12,531 bases of DNA from Acidimicrobiia bacterium (GTDB taxonomy: Bacteria > Actinomycetota > Acidimicrobiia > Spongiisociales > ZC4RG35). Positions 1 through 7,947 of the stretch are shown piece by piece (the stretch's first letter is position 1; each line of letters begins with the position of its first letter). Location of the stretch: assembly GCA_003230435.1 (NCBI GenBank), contig QIDW01000200.1, positions 1 to 12,531 of the forward strand, given 5' to 3'. The position numbers and the translations under genes are program-made. The notes beneath the pieces were generated by a model, which saw nothing but the letters and a program-made list of their open reading frames with translations, did not search any database and was not told the DNA's origin.

Positions 1-644
1 ACCATCCACGGATAGGGATGGGGACCGACCACCGAACCCAACAGGTAATAGGTGCTTTCCGGGTCGGTGACCCACGCCCGGAACGCCTCGTCAATGGCGG
101 CGCGCAGGGTCTGGTCTCCGGCTTCGACAAGGACGACTTCTGCGCCAAGAAGTCTCATGCGCTCCAGATTGGGCTTCTGACGCTGGGCGTCTACTGCACC
201 CATATATATGGTGCACGGAAGGCCAACCCGCGCCGATGCCGCCGCGGTGGCGACACCGTGCTGGCCTGCACCAGTCTCGGCAACGATGCGATCGACGCCC
301 AAGCGTCGGGCTATGAGTGCCTGACCGATCGCATTGTTGATCTTGTGGGCACCGGTGTGGCAGAGGTCCTCCCGTTTCAAGAACACCTCGGCTCCCCATC
401 GCTCGCCCAGGGCCGGGACCCGGGTCAAGGCAGTAGGACGGCCGATGAATTCGCGTTGTTCTGCCTCGAGTTCTGAGCAAAAGACGGAGTCGGCCAGAAG
501 CTCGATGGCGCGAATCTCCAAACGCTGGAGAATCTCCATCAGGGTCTCGGGAACGAATCGGCCTCCGTAGGGGCCGAACCGGCCGTCTCCAGGTGGCCGG
601 CCCTCCACCAGCTCATCAAGCAGTGTCGAAGTGGTCACGGTCAT
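1..644 (-). CDS. trpB: Tryptophan synthase beta chain (partial, C-terminal half outside window)
   Basis: TrpB condenses indole with L-serine to give L-tryptophan, using PLP, in an alpha2-beta2 complex with TrpA in the cytoplasm. The frame is open from the ATG at 644 to the window edge, giving 214 codons of a family usually near 400. Visible motifs are FGPYGGRFVPETL near the N-terminus, FLKREDLCHTGAHKINNA with the PLP lysine at K101, AETGAGQHG, and YYLLGSVVGPHPYP at the truncated end. The start is fixed by the overlap with the trpF stop: ATGA at 641-644. It is the last trp gene seen; trpA probably follows beyond the left edge, which is inference. Nothing odd is seen apart from truncation by the window. 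Confidence 0.97.
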   Translation of the reverse strand, partial: MTVTTSTLLDELVEGRPPGDGRFGPYGGRFVPETLMEILQRLEIRAIELLADSVFCSELEAEQREFIGRPTALTRVPALGERWGAEVFLKREDLCHTGAHKINNAIGQALIARRLGVDRIVAETGAGQHGVATAAASARVGLPCTIYMGAVDAQRQKPNLERMRLLGAEVVLVEAGDQTLRAAIDEAFRAWVTDPESTYYLLGSVVGPHPYPWM

Positions 645-1252
645 ACTCTCACCAGATCTTTCTCGGCCTCTCTGACCGCTTTCACAAACGCCCGAATCCG
701 GGTTGGATCCTTCATGCCGGGGCTCGACTCGACCCCGCTGCTCACGTCGACGCCAAACGGTCTCACCGTCCTGATGGCCTCTCCAACATTGTCTTGATGG
801 AGACCACCGGCCAGGGTCATCTGGCCCAACTGGGCCATTTCGGCGGCCAGGTCCCAGTCGACTGTGAGACCGACGCCACTGCGCGCCCCTTCGTACACAA
901 ACCTGTCGCCGTCTATGTACGCAGCGATCTCCTCGAGTGAGCTCACCGCCTCCCGGAACACTGGGAGCAGCCGGCGACCGTCCACTCCAGGGAGGGACCC
1001 GTAGTCGGCCTGGACTACGTCGGCATCGAAAGCGGTGAGAGCTTGCTCGATGTCCTCTCGCGGCGGGTCACGAAACACGGCAACGCTGTCCACACTCATG
1101 GGCAACTTGGCAGCTATAGCGTTGGCTACCGCCGGTGAGACCTCTCGCAGGGAGCGAGCCAGAACGAAACCGATCGAGTCGGCACCGGCGTCGACTGCGG
1201 CTTGGGCTACCGCCAGGTCGGTGATTCCGCAGACCTTGATGTGAATTTTCAT
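641..1252 (-). CDS. trpF: Phosphoribosylanthranilate isomerase
   Basis: TrpF performs the Amadori rearrangement of N-(5'-phosphoribosyl)anthranilate to CdRP, the third reaction of tryptophan synthesis. At 203 residues it is a normal single-domain beta/alpha barrel. It begins MKIHIKVCGIT, where C8 matches the catalytic base of the family. D132 in GLTVDWDL matches the general acid. LAGGL and GVDVSSGVESSPGMKD form the phosphate-binding end. It overlaps trpC upstream by ATGA (1249-1252) and trpB downstream by ATGA (641-644), so translation is probably coupled. A separate trpF matters for taxonomy, because many actinomycetes lack it and use PriA. Confidence 0.96.
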   Translation of the reverse strand: MKIHIKVCGITDLAVAQAAVDAGADSIGFVLARSLREVSPAVANAIAAKLPMSVDSVAVFRDPPREDIEQALTAFDADVVQADYGSLPGVDGRRLLPVFREAVSSLEEIAAYIDGDRFVYEGARSGVGLTVDWDLAAEMAQLGQMTLAGGLHQDNVGEAIRTVRPFGVDVSSGVESSPGMKDPTRIRAFVKAVREAEKDLVRV

Positions 1253-2073
1253 GGTGCAGACCTCGTCGAGATCGTTCTCCGGCCTGCGGCTAGCAGCGTT
1301 CGGGCGGTTTCACCTGGCGCTTCGGATGTGACAAGAGCGGTCCCGACCAAAACCAGTCGGTAACCGAGCCTCGCGGCAGATTCCGCGTCGCCCGGCGACT
1401 TCACCCCGCTCTCGGCAGCACGCGGCAAGTGAACCGGTAGAAGAGGAGCCAGGTCTGCCAGCCGTTCCGGTTCGACCTTCAAAGTGGTGAGATCTCTCGT
1501 GTTCACTCCGAGCAGAATCTCCCGATCAAAAACTACCGACGCTCTGTCAACGTCGGTTTCATCGAAGACTTCAACCAGGACGAACATGCCAAATCCGATG
1601 GCGGTGTCTGTCATCTCGGCGAGAAGAGAGGCTTCGGTCAGTCTCGCGATGAGGAGAACACCGGAGGCTCCCGCTGCTCTGGCTTCGATGACCTGAATCG
1701 GATCGACAAGGAAGTCCTTCCGCATAACGGGCACATCGACGGCGGCTACTGCCGCCTCGAGGTGGCCGAGGTTGCCTTGGAATCGCGACGGCTCTGTGAG
1801 AACAGATATGGCGGCGGCATCAGCGTCTTCGTAAAGCGAGGCGAGTTCCTGCACTCGTCGTCCCGGGTCGTCAGCCGTGACCAGTTGACCGTCGGCCGGG
1901 CTGGCCAGCTTCACCTCTCCTATCAGATCGAACCCAGTCTCCGAGAGATCCAGGGGAACCACCGGCCGGGCGGAGGAGGCTTTGGAGGTGAGCCCCATCA
2001 CGCCGGCCCGGCCCCTTGCTGCACCAGCCCGAAGATGGCTGGATTCGGCCATGGTGGAGAGGAAGTCAGACAT
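1249..2073 (-). CDS. trpC: Indole-3-glycerol-phosphate synthase
   Basis: TrpC closes the ring of CdRP to indole-3-glycerol phosphate with loss of CO2 and water. The 274-residue protein has the family motifs in order: IGEVKLASPADG (E53, K55, S58), the catalytic lysine in VMRKDF (K119), LVEVFDETD (E168), GVNTRDL (N191) and AESGVKSPGDA (E221, S222). The segment is usually IGVNNRDL; here the second Asn is Thr, while the first, functional Asn is kept. The ATG at 2073 overlaps the end of trpD by eight bases (2066-2073). The other junctions overlap by only four. The N-terminal 45 residues are less conserved than the barrel, as usual for the family. Confidence 0.96.
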   Translation of the reverse strand: MSDFLSTMAESSHLRAGAARGRAGVMGLTSKASSARPVVPLDLSETGFDLIGEVKLASPADGQLVTADDPGRRVQELASLYEDADAAAISVLTEPSRFQGNLGHLEAAVAAVDVPVMRKDFLVDPIQVIEARAAGASGVLLIARLTEASLLAEMTDTAIGFGMFVLVEVFDETDVDRASVVFDREILLGVNTRDLTTLKVEPERLADLAPLLPVHLPRAAESGVKSPGDAESAARLGYRLVLVGTALVTSEAPGETARTLLAAGRRTISTRSAP

Positions 2074-3072
2074 GGACCGTCTCGTCCAGACGGTTCACGA
2101 GGGCGAGGGCACGGCCACTGTCGATGCCGGCCTTCGCCTTGGCGAGCCCATCGACCGGATCATCGGCATGCCCGGATACGCGTAGGGCCAGCGAAGCTCC
2201 GAGAACCAGAGCGTCCCGATGAGGTCCGCTCTGCCCACTCAGCACCTTTCGCAGTTCAGCAGCGTTGAACGCGGCCTCCCCGCCGACAAGATCCTCGGCC
2301 CGGCAACGTGGAACGTCGAAATCGGCCGGGTCTTCGACGGTATGAATAACCGAGCCCGGTGTCACATCGAACAGCTGATAAGGACCGACAGGTGTGGGTT
2401 CGTCCCAACCTGGCTCGCCATGGACGACGAATGCCCGCTCGATCGGCATCCCGGCCAGGGTGTCGGAAATCATGCGGGCGGCGTCGAGCGAGAACACGCC
2501 GATCACATGAAATGGTGGCCTCGCCGGGTTGGCAAGCGGCCCGGCCATGTTGAAGATGGTGCGGATGCCGAGCGCCCTCCTGACCGGCGCGATGGACTTC
2601 ATCGCCGGGTGATAGGCCGGTGCAAACAGAAAGGTAAACCCGGTCTTTGCGAACATCTCACCTGCCTTCGCTCCGTCCCACGGGATACTCGTTCCCAGTG
2701 CCGCCAGAACATCGGCGCTCCCGCTCCGGCTAGAGATCGACCGGTTTCCGTGTTTGATGACCGGCACCCCCGCCGCCGCAGCAACTAGAGCAGAGCCGGT
2801 AGATAGGTTGAGGCTGCCCGAACCGTCGCCACCGGTACCGACGACGTCGACGGCGGCAGCATCTGTGGGGATATCCGGGCGGACCGCCAGTCTCCGCAGC
2901 CCAAGGGCAAATGCCCGAAGCTCGTCGGGAGTTTCTCCTTTCGCCCGCAGGCCCGCCAACGCAGCGCCGGCGAGAACCGGGTCCAAGGCGGGGTCAGTCA
3001 GGTGATTCAGGAGCTCTCCGGCCTCCTTCTCGGTGAGGTCTACCCCCGACACGATCGTCTCAACGAGATCTC

Positions 3073-3076
<4 letters not shown>
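2066..3076 (-). CDS. trpD: Anthranilate phosphoribosyltransferase
   Basis: TrpD transfers the phosphoribosyl group of PRPP to anthranilate. Its 336 residues are the usual length for a stand-alone enzyme not fused to TrpG. It has the N-terminal helical domain, then the PRPP-binding glycine loop GTGGDGSGSLNLST at 80-93, KHGNRSISSRSGSADVL from 108, and the anthranilate/Mg region APAYHPAMKSIAPVRRALG near 152-170, followed by FNMAGPLANP. The ATG overlaps the trpG stop (ATGA at 3073-3076), and the last eight bases overlap trpC. Confidence 0.97.
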
Positions 3077-3683
<607 letters not shown>

Positions 3684-3687
<4 letters not shown>

Positions 3688-5048
3688 AGACCCGCCTCGG
3701 CCAGCAAGAGCGCAGCCTCCATGGCGGCGCCCTTGGAAACGGCTTCGTCGTGTTCTCGCTCCGGGTCGCTGTCGGCGACGATTCCAGCCCCGGCCTGATA
3801 GTTGTACCGACCTTCGTTGAACACCATCGTGCGGATAGTTATGGCCTGGTCCATGGAGCCACCGTGGCCGAAATAGCCGACCGAGCCCGAGTACAGGCCC
3901 CGATTCACCGGCTCGAGCTCGTCGATGAGCTCGAGGGAACGAAGCTTGGGAGCCCCTGAGACCGTCCCAGCAGGAAAGGTGGCCGCGAACAGGTCGAGGG
4001 CGTCTAGACCGGGCCGAAGTTCACCGGTGACACCGGAGACCATGTGCATCACGTGGCTGTAGCGCTCGACGATTCGGTAGGGCTCAACCTTGATCGATCC
4101 GGCGATCGCCGTGCGACCGAGGTCATTCCTCGCCAGGTCAACCAGCATCACATGCTCGGCCGCCTCCTTGGGATCGGCGAGAAGCTGCCGCTCGAGAGAC
4201 AGGTCATGTTCGTCGTCGTTGCCCCTGGGGCGGGTGCCGGCGATCGGCCTCAACTCTGCCGACGCCCCCTTCAGCCTGGCCAACGCTTCCGGCGAGGACC
4301 CCACAACCTGGAAATCGCCGAGATCCAGGTAATACATGTAGGGAGAAGGGTTTAGCAAGCGCAACGCTCGATACACGGCAAAGGGATCAAGATCAGTCTC
4401 CCCGGTGTGTTTGATCGACAGGACCAGCTGGTAGACGTCCCCGGCCCTGATGTGGTCCTTCACCTTCTCGACGCCCGCCATGAACTCGGACTTCTCCATG
4501 CTTGGTGTTGGAGACTGATGGCTTCTCGAACCGTTTCCGACTTCGACCGGGCCGCGGAGGACGCTGACAACTTCTCTGCGAAGGGTCTCTCGTTCGGTGT
4601 CGGGGCCCGAGTGAAGAAGTGCGATCCGTCTGGTCAGGTGGTCGAAGACCAGGATGGACTCTGTGCCCATATACCTGCCTTCCGGCTCTGATGACGGGTG
4701 CGGAGCGGGCGGCAACGGATACAGCCGGCGAACGAGATCGAAGCCAGTCGCCCCGACCAGGCCACCGGAGAACGGCTGGTCCTTGATGATCGGATCGCAC
4801 TTCGGTGCCCGGTCCAGAGCCCTGCGCAACCCGGTGAGCACATCGCCCGATAGGAACTCTCCATCGGCGTAAATGCCGCCCGGCTCGACATGAACCTGAA
4901 GTGTCTCACCAAAACCGATGAACGAATATCTCCCCTGATATCCCTCTTCGACGCTCTCGAGCAGGTAGCGCGGGCGTAGCGGCGCCAAACGCAGGTAAGC
5001 CGAAACCGGTGTGTGCAGGTCGGCTGCGATATCGAATGGTTTCTCCAT
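3684..5048 (-). CDS. trpE: Anthranilate synthase component I
   Basis: TrpE converts chorismate to anthranilate with ammonia delivered by TrpG. From the ATG at 5048 it has 454 residues. The feedback-inhibition elements LLES (29-32) and NPSPYMYYL (233-241) are both intact, so allosteric inhibition by tryptophan is expected. The chorismate-binding domain shows PIAGTRPRG (268-276), LVDLARNDLGR, FPAGTVSGAPK and the C-terminal YNYQAGAGIVADSDPEREHDE. The ATG at 5048 is chosen because GAGGAG lies just upstream, although the spacing is short, and homology begins at about this point. An in-frame GTG at 5088-5090 would add 14 polar residues (468 in total) and overlaps the stop of a possible leader ORF, so it cannot be excluded. 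Confidence 0.96.
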
Positions 5049-5086
5049 GTCTCCTCGATCCGCTCGGGACCGTGAGGAGCTTCTGG

Positions 5087-5215
5087 TCACATCAGAAAAC
5101 CCACCTCACGATCTCGAGGTGGGCTGGGTGTGTTCTGTGTTGGACAGAGCCGTTGTTCGCCACCTCTTATGGGGACGACCCACTGCTGGCTTCTGACGGT
5201 GTTTCTGCGGCTCAT
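5087..5215 (-). CDS. Possible trp leader ORF (42 codons, one Trp codon)
   Basis: An ATG at 5213-5215 lies 10 bases after the proposed -10 box and opens a 42-codon frame that begins MSRRNTVRSQQWVVP. It contains one Trp codon (codon 12, 5180-5182) and ends at TGA 5087-5089. The frame runs through the terminator-like hairpin, unlike classic leader peptides that stop before it. It has no tandem Trp codons and no Shine-Dalgarno sequence; it could only be translated from a near-leaderless transcript. A ribosome paused at codon 12 would leave the antiterminator sequence at 5160-5166 free. Whether it is translated is unknown. It may simply be an open frame in an untranslated leader. Confidence 0.3.
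   Translation of the reverse strand: MSRRNTVRSQQWVVPIRGGEQRLCPTQNTPSPPRDREVGFLM
5096..5123 (-). terminator. Terminator-like hairpin in the trpE leader (candidate attenuator)
   Basis: On the minus strand, CCCACCTC (5123-5116) and GAGGTGGG (5107-5100) form a perfect 8-bp stem with an 8-base loop, followed at once by TTTT (5099-5096). It lies about 50 bases upstream of the trpE ATG. A second GAGGTGG at 5166-5160 could pair with the 5' arm instead, so two exclusive folds exist. This is the layout of a transcription attenuator. The T tract is short, so termination may be partial. Confidence 0.6.
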
Positions 5216-5224
5216 GGAAAAAGA

Positions 5225-5253
5225 GTTGTACTAGGCGAATCGCTCGGGGTCAA
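5225..5253 (-). promoter_or_regulatory. SigA-type promoter of the trp operon
   Basis: Read on the minus strand, TTGACC (5253-5248) and TACAAC (5230-5225) are separated by exactly 17 bases. They match the -35 consensus at five of six positions and the -10 at four of six. The predicted transcript starts near 5218-5215. It sits just after the proA stop codon (5287), so the trp genes have their own promoter, although read-through from proA is possible. Confidence 0.65.
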
Positions 5254-5286
5254 CCCTGCTTGATCGAGAACACCGACTCTCCTCGC

Positions 5287-6525
5287 TCAGCGCACCTGAC
5301 CATCTCCGTATAACACGTAGCGTTCACTGGTTAGAGACTCCAGGCCCATCGGTCCACGTACGTGCAGTTTCTGGGTCGAGTTGCCGATCTCGGCTCCGAA
5401 CCCGAATTCCTCACCGTCGGTGAACCGTGTTGAGGTGTTCACGGCTACCACTGCGGTGTCTATCGCGGATATGAACTGTTCGGAGACGCCAATGTCGTCA
5501 GTGACTATCGCTTCGGTGTGTCCTGTTCCGTATTCACGTATGTGTTCGATCGCCGTGTCGATATCGGGAACAACCCGCACCGCCAGGATCAGGTCCAAGT
5601 ACTCGGTTGTCCAATCGTCCTCGGTTGCTTCCGTCATGATCGGCACGAGCTGGCAGGCGAGAGGGTCGCCTCGCAGTTCGACATTCTCCGCCTCGAGTGC
5701 AACAGCAACCTTCGGGAGAAACTCCGGTGCGACGGATTCGTGAACGAGCAGCGTTTCGGCTGCATTGCACACACCGGGCCGGTCCACTTTGGAGTTGATC
5801 ACAATCGAGGCTGCCATATCCAGGTCGGCGGCGGCGTCGACGTAAACATGACAGTTGCCGGCTCCGTCGATCACCGTCGGAACCGTGGCGTCGGAACGAA
5901 CGCTGGCGATCAGTCCGGGTCCGCCACGTGGCACCAGCAGGTCGACCCACTCGACGGCTTGCATCAGGGCTTTCGCTCCTTCACGTGTGGTGTCTTCGAG
6001 TAGCTGGACCCCGTCGGCGGGAAGACCTGCCTGATCAAGGCCATCTCTGAGGGCAGCAGTAATTGCAGCGTTGGACCGTAAGGCGTAAGACGAGCCGCGC
6101 AGAATCACCGCATTGCCCGACATGATGCAAAGCCCGGCTGCGTCGGCTGTGACGTTGGGCCGCGCTTCGTAAATCACAGCGACGACACCCAGAGGAACTC
6201 GGACATGGTGAAGGCGCACTCCGTTGCGCATTCTCCAGCCTCCGGTTTGTCGACCGACAGGATCGGCCAGTCCCGCGACCTTTCGGAGGCCCCCGGCGAT
6301 GTTCTCGACTCGGTCCTCGGTGAGAGCAAGCCGGTCGAGAAGGGCCCCTCTGATGCCTTCGTCGGCGGCCTGTTGGAGGTCGGCAGTGTTTGCTTTCAAC
6401 AGCGCCGACGATCCAGCCGCGACTCGTTCTGCCATCTGGATCAGAGCGGCGCGACGTGCCGCTCCGGACGAGGAGGCCAGTATTCGAGAGGCAAGACGGG
6501 CACGGCGGCCGATCGCGTCGATCAT
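5287..6525 (-). CDS. proA: Gamma-glutamyl phosphate reductase
   Basis: ProA reduces gamma-glutamyl phosphate to glutamate-5-semialdehyde with NADPH, the second step of proline synthesis. The 412-residue protein is of the aldehyde-dehydrogenase fold and of normal length. Visible motifs are VIYEARPNVTADAAGLC (118-133), GNAVILRGSSYA, VPRGGPGLI, VIDGAGNCHVYVD, the catalytic cysteine C253 in RPGVCNAAETLL, and the C-terminal HVRGPMGLESLTSERYVLYGDGQ. The ATG at 6525 has no Shine-Dalgarno sequence but lies eight bases after a TATAGG box, which suggests a leaderless or nearly leaderless transcript. It is on the same strand as proB, 192 bases downstream of it, and ends 34 bases before the -35 box of the trp promoter. 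Confidence 0.97.
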   Translation of the reverse strand: MIDAIGRRARLASRILASSSGAARRAALIQMAERVAAGSSALLKANTADLQQAADEGIRGALLDRLALTEDRVENIAGGLRKVAGLADPVGRQTGGWRMRNGVRLHHVRVPLGVVAVIYEARPNVTADAAGLCIMSGNAVILRGSSYALRSNAAITAALRDGLDQAGLPADGVQLLEDTTREGAKALMQAVEWVDLLVPRGGPGLIASVRSDATVPTVIDGAGNCHVYVDAAADLDMAASIVINSKVDRPGVCNAAETLLVHESVAPEFLPKVAVALEAENVELRGDPLACQLVPIMTEATEDDWTTEYLDLILAVRVVPDIDTAIEHIREYGTGHTEAIVTDDIGVSEQFISAIDTAVVAVNTSTRFTDGEEFGFGAEIGNSTQKLHVRGPMGLESLTSERYVLYGDGQVR

Positions 6526-6533
6526 GAAATGAG

Positions 6534-6561
6534 CCTATACCGACTGGTCCGCACGGACCAA
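6534..6561 (-). promoter_or_regulatory. Probable proA promoter with overlapping operator-like inverted repeat
   Basis: On the minus strand, TTGGTC (6561-6556), a 16-base spacer and TATAGG (6539-6534) form a plausible promoter ending eight bases before the proA ATG. The -35 box is poor beyond TTG. A perfect inverted repeat, TGGTCC-GCAC-GGACCA (6545-6560), covers most of the spacer and the -35 box. That is where a repressor would block RNA polymerase. The regulator is not identified. Confidence 0.45.
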
Positions 6562-6649
6562 TAGGTCACTGTCAAGTGGTGTGTCGTGCAAATAGCGCCC
6601 GCGAATCTCCGAGCCATCGGCGTTATCTGGCCAGGACGCACAACGAAGG

Positions 6650-6686
6650 CGCATCGGCAAGATGCGTCGAGGCGGAGGACGCCGCC
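6650..6686 (-). terminator. Two GC-rich hairpins downstream of proB, possible terminator
   Basis: Between the proB stop and proA are two adjacent hairpins: GGCGG/CCGCC with a 6-base loop (6671-6686) and CGCATC/GATGCG with a 5-base loop (6650-6666). Neither is followed by a T tract, so intrinsic termination would be weak. They may separate proB and proA transcripts. I see no credible gene in 6526-6717; a 73-codon frame there looks spurious. Confidence 0.25.
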
Positions 6687-6717
6687 AGGGGCGTCGAGGG
6701 CCGGAGAGATGCGGTGA

Positions 6718-7845
6718 TTATTTACTCGACATACCACTAGCAAGAATCACCAGGTCGTCACGGTGTATAACGACACCACCTGCTTGAGACGTTTGCTTCC
6801 CGATGGATTCTCGAATCTGACCGGCCGACATGGCCACCAGACCCTTAGCCACCAGGCGGTCGTCAGGACCGAACACTTCAACCGGGGCTCGCTCGCCGAA
6901 TTCACCGTCGACATCTACCACGCCTACTGCCAGCAGAGAGCCTCCTTTGCCGACCAGAGCACCCACGGCCCCGCCGTCAACACGGACGACGCCGTCGGCC
7001 GGCTGACCGAACGCGATCCACAGTTTTCGGGCCGGAAGTCTGGCCTGGTGTGGCGCCACCCACGTCCCAACATCCTCACCGGCGACAGCTCGGGCCACGA
7101 CATCTTCCTCACCGGCGTCGGCGATGACGGTGGGGATGCCCGACCATGCCGCCATCCTCGCCGCAGCGATTTTCGTTGCTGCGCCACCAGACCCGAAACG
7201 GCCTGCTCCGCCCTTTAGGACAAGGTCGAGAGCCTGATCGTTGGAGTGAACCTCGTCGAACAACTCGGCGTCAGAATTCTTGTTCGGATCGTTCGAATAC
7301 AGCCCTTTGGTATCGGTGAGGACAACAAGGATTCCCGCAGAAACCAGATGCGACACGATTGCGGCCAACCGGTCGTTGTCCCCGATCCGCAACTCGTCCA
7401 CCACGACCGTGTCGTTCTCGTTCACGATCGGCACCACACGAAGAGACAGCATTTTCTTCATGGCCTCCCGGGCGTGGAGGTATTGATCTCGGTTGGCGAG
7501 CAGGTCTTTGGTGAGCAGTATCTGTCCGACCACCATTTCTCGTTCGGCGAACAAAGCCGCATATCGTTCCATCAGACGGCCCTGGCCGACCGCCGCAGCC
7601 ACTTGAAGCCTGGGCACATCCTCGGGCCGACGGTCCATTCCCAGCACCGGTAGGCCGGCGGCGACCGCTCCAGAAGACACCAGCAGTGTCGGATACCCTC
7701 GATCCCACATTCGGACGACATGATCAACGGTGCGCGCCAACGCAGTCACGTTGAGCCCCTCCGGACCATGGACAAGACTCGACGAGCCGGCCTTGACCAC
7801 GACCGGATGTCCTCCCGGCACGGGCCGTCGCGCGTTCGCTGTCAC
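6718..7845 (-). CDS. proB: Glutamate 5-kinase (with PUA domain)
   Basis: ProB phosphorylates the gamma-carboxylate of glutamate, the first and usually proline-inhibited step of proline synthesis. From the GTG at 7843-7845 it has 375 residues. The amino-acid-kinase domain shows VVVKAGSSSLV, LLVSSGAVAAG, PIVNENDTVVVDELRIGDND, DTKGLYSNDP and GGAATKIAAARMA. The C-terminal quarter, from about KLWIAFGQPADG onward, is a PUA domain as in the E. coli enzyme. GTG is chosen because GAGAGGCGG lies a few bases upstream and family similarity starts there. A start at 7938 would add 31 residues without family character and would lie in a palindrome. It diverges from lysA and lies 192 bases upstream of proA. 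Confidence 0.95.
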   Translation of the reverse strand: MTANARRPVPGGHPVVVKAGSSSLVHGPEGLNVTALARTVDHVVRMWDRGYPTLLVSSGAVAAGLPVLGMDRRPEDVPRLQVAAAVGQGRLMERYAALFAEREMVVGQILLTKDLLANRDQYLHAREAMKKMLSLRVVPIVNENDTVVVDELRIGDNDRLAAIVSHLVSAGILVVLTDTKGLYSNDPNKNSDAELFDEVHSNDQALDLVLKGGAGRFGSGGAATKIAAARMAAWSGIPTVIADAGEEDVVARAVAGEDVGTWVAPHQARLPARKLWIAFGQPADGVVRVDGGAVGALVGKGGSLLAVGVVDVDGEFGERAPVEVFGPDDRLVAKGLVAMSAGQIRESIGKQTSQAGGVVIHRDDLVILASGMSSK

Positions 7846-7923
7846 GTGCCGCCTCTCATCAAGTATGGCGCCACGAGCATCAGACCAGGTTACAGCCGGT
7901 GTGTTCCTCTCCAGTTCGGTGTC

Positions 7924-7938
7924 ATGTTGTGCCAACAT
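7924..7938. promoter_or_regulatory. Palindrome in the proB-lysA divergent intergenic region
   Basis: ATGTTG-TGC-CAACAT is a perfect 6-bp inverted repeat with a 3-base centre. It lies between the GTG of proB (7845) and the preferred ATG of lysA (7948). Its position ten bases before lysA would suit an operator that affects lysA or both genes. No clear -10/-35 pair could be placed for lysA. The region 7846-7947 otherwise holds nothing I recognise. Confidence 0.35.
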
Positions 7939-7947
7939 CTCCGATCC

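Noticed and set aside
5100..5220. T-box riboswitch or tandem-Trp leader peptide upstream of trpE
   Set aside because: No recognisable T-box sequence is present (a GGTGGCGAAC stretch only vaguely resembles it), and no frame contains adjacent Trp codons.
6522..6743. 73-codon minus-strand frame between proB and proA
   Set aside because: It overlaps the end of proB, resembles no protein I know, and has no ribosome site. It spans the hairpins and the proA promoter, so it is probably a chance frame.
7846..7938. N-terminal extension of proB to 7938
   Set aside because: The extra 31 residues have no kinase-family character and start inside a palindrome. The GTG at 7845 has a GAGAGGCGG ribosome site.
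7720..7947. N-terminal extension of lysA into the proB region
   Set aside because: The extra 76 codons are antisense to proB and lack LysA similarity. The family starts near 7948.
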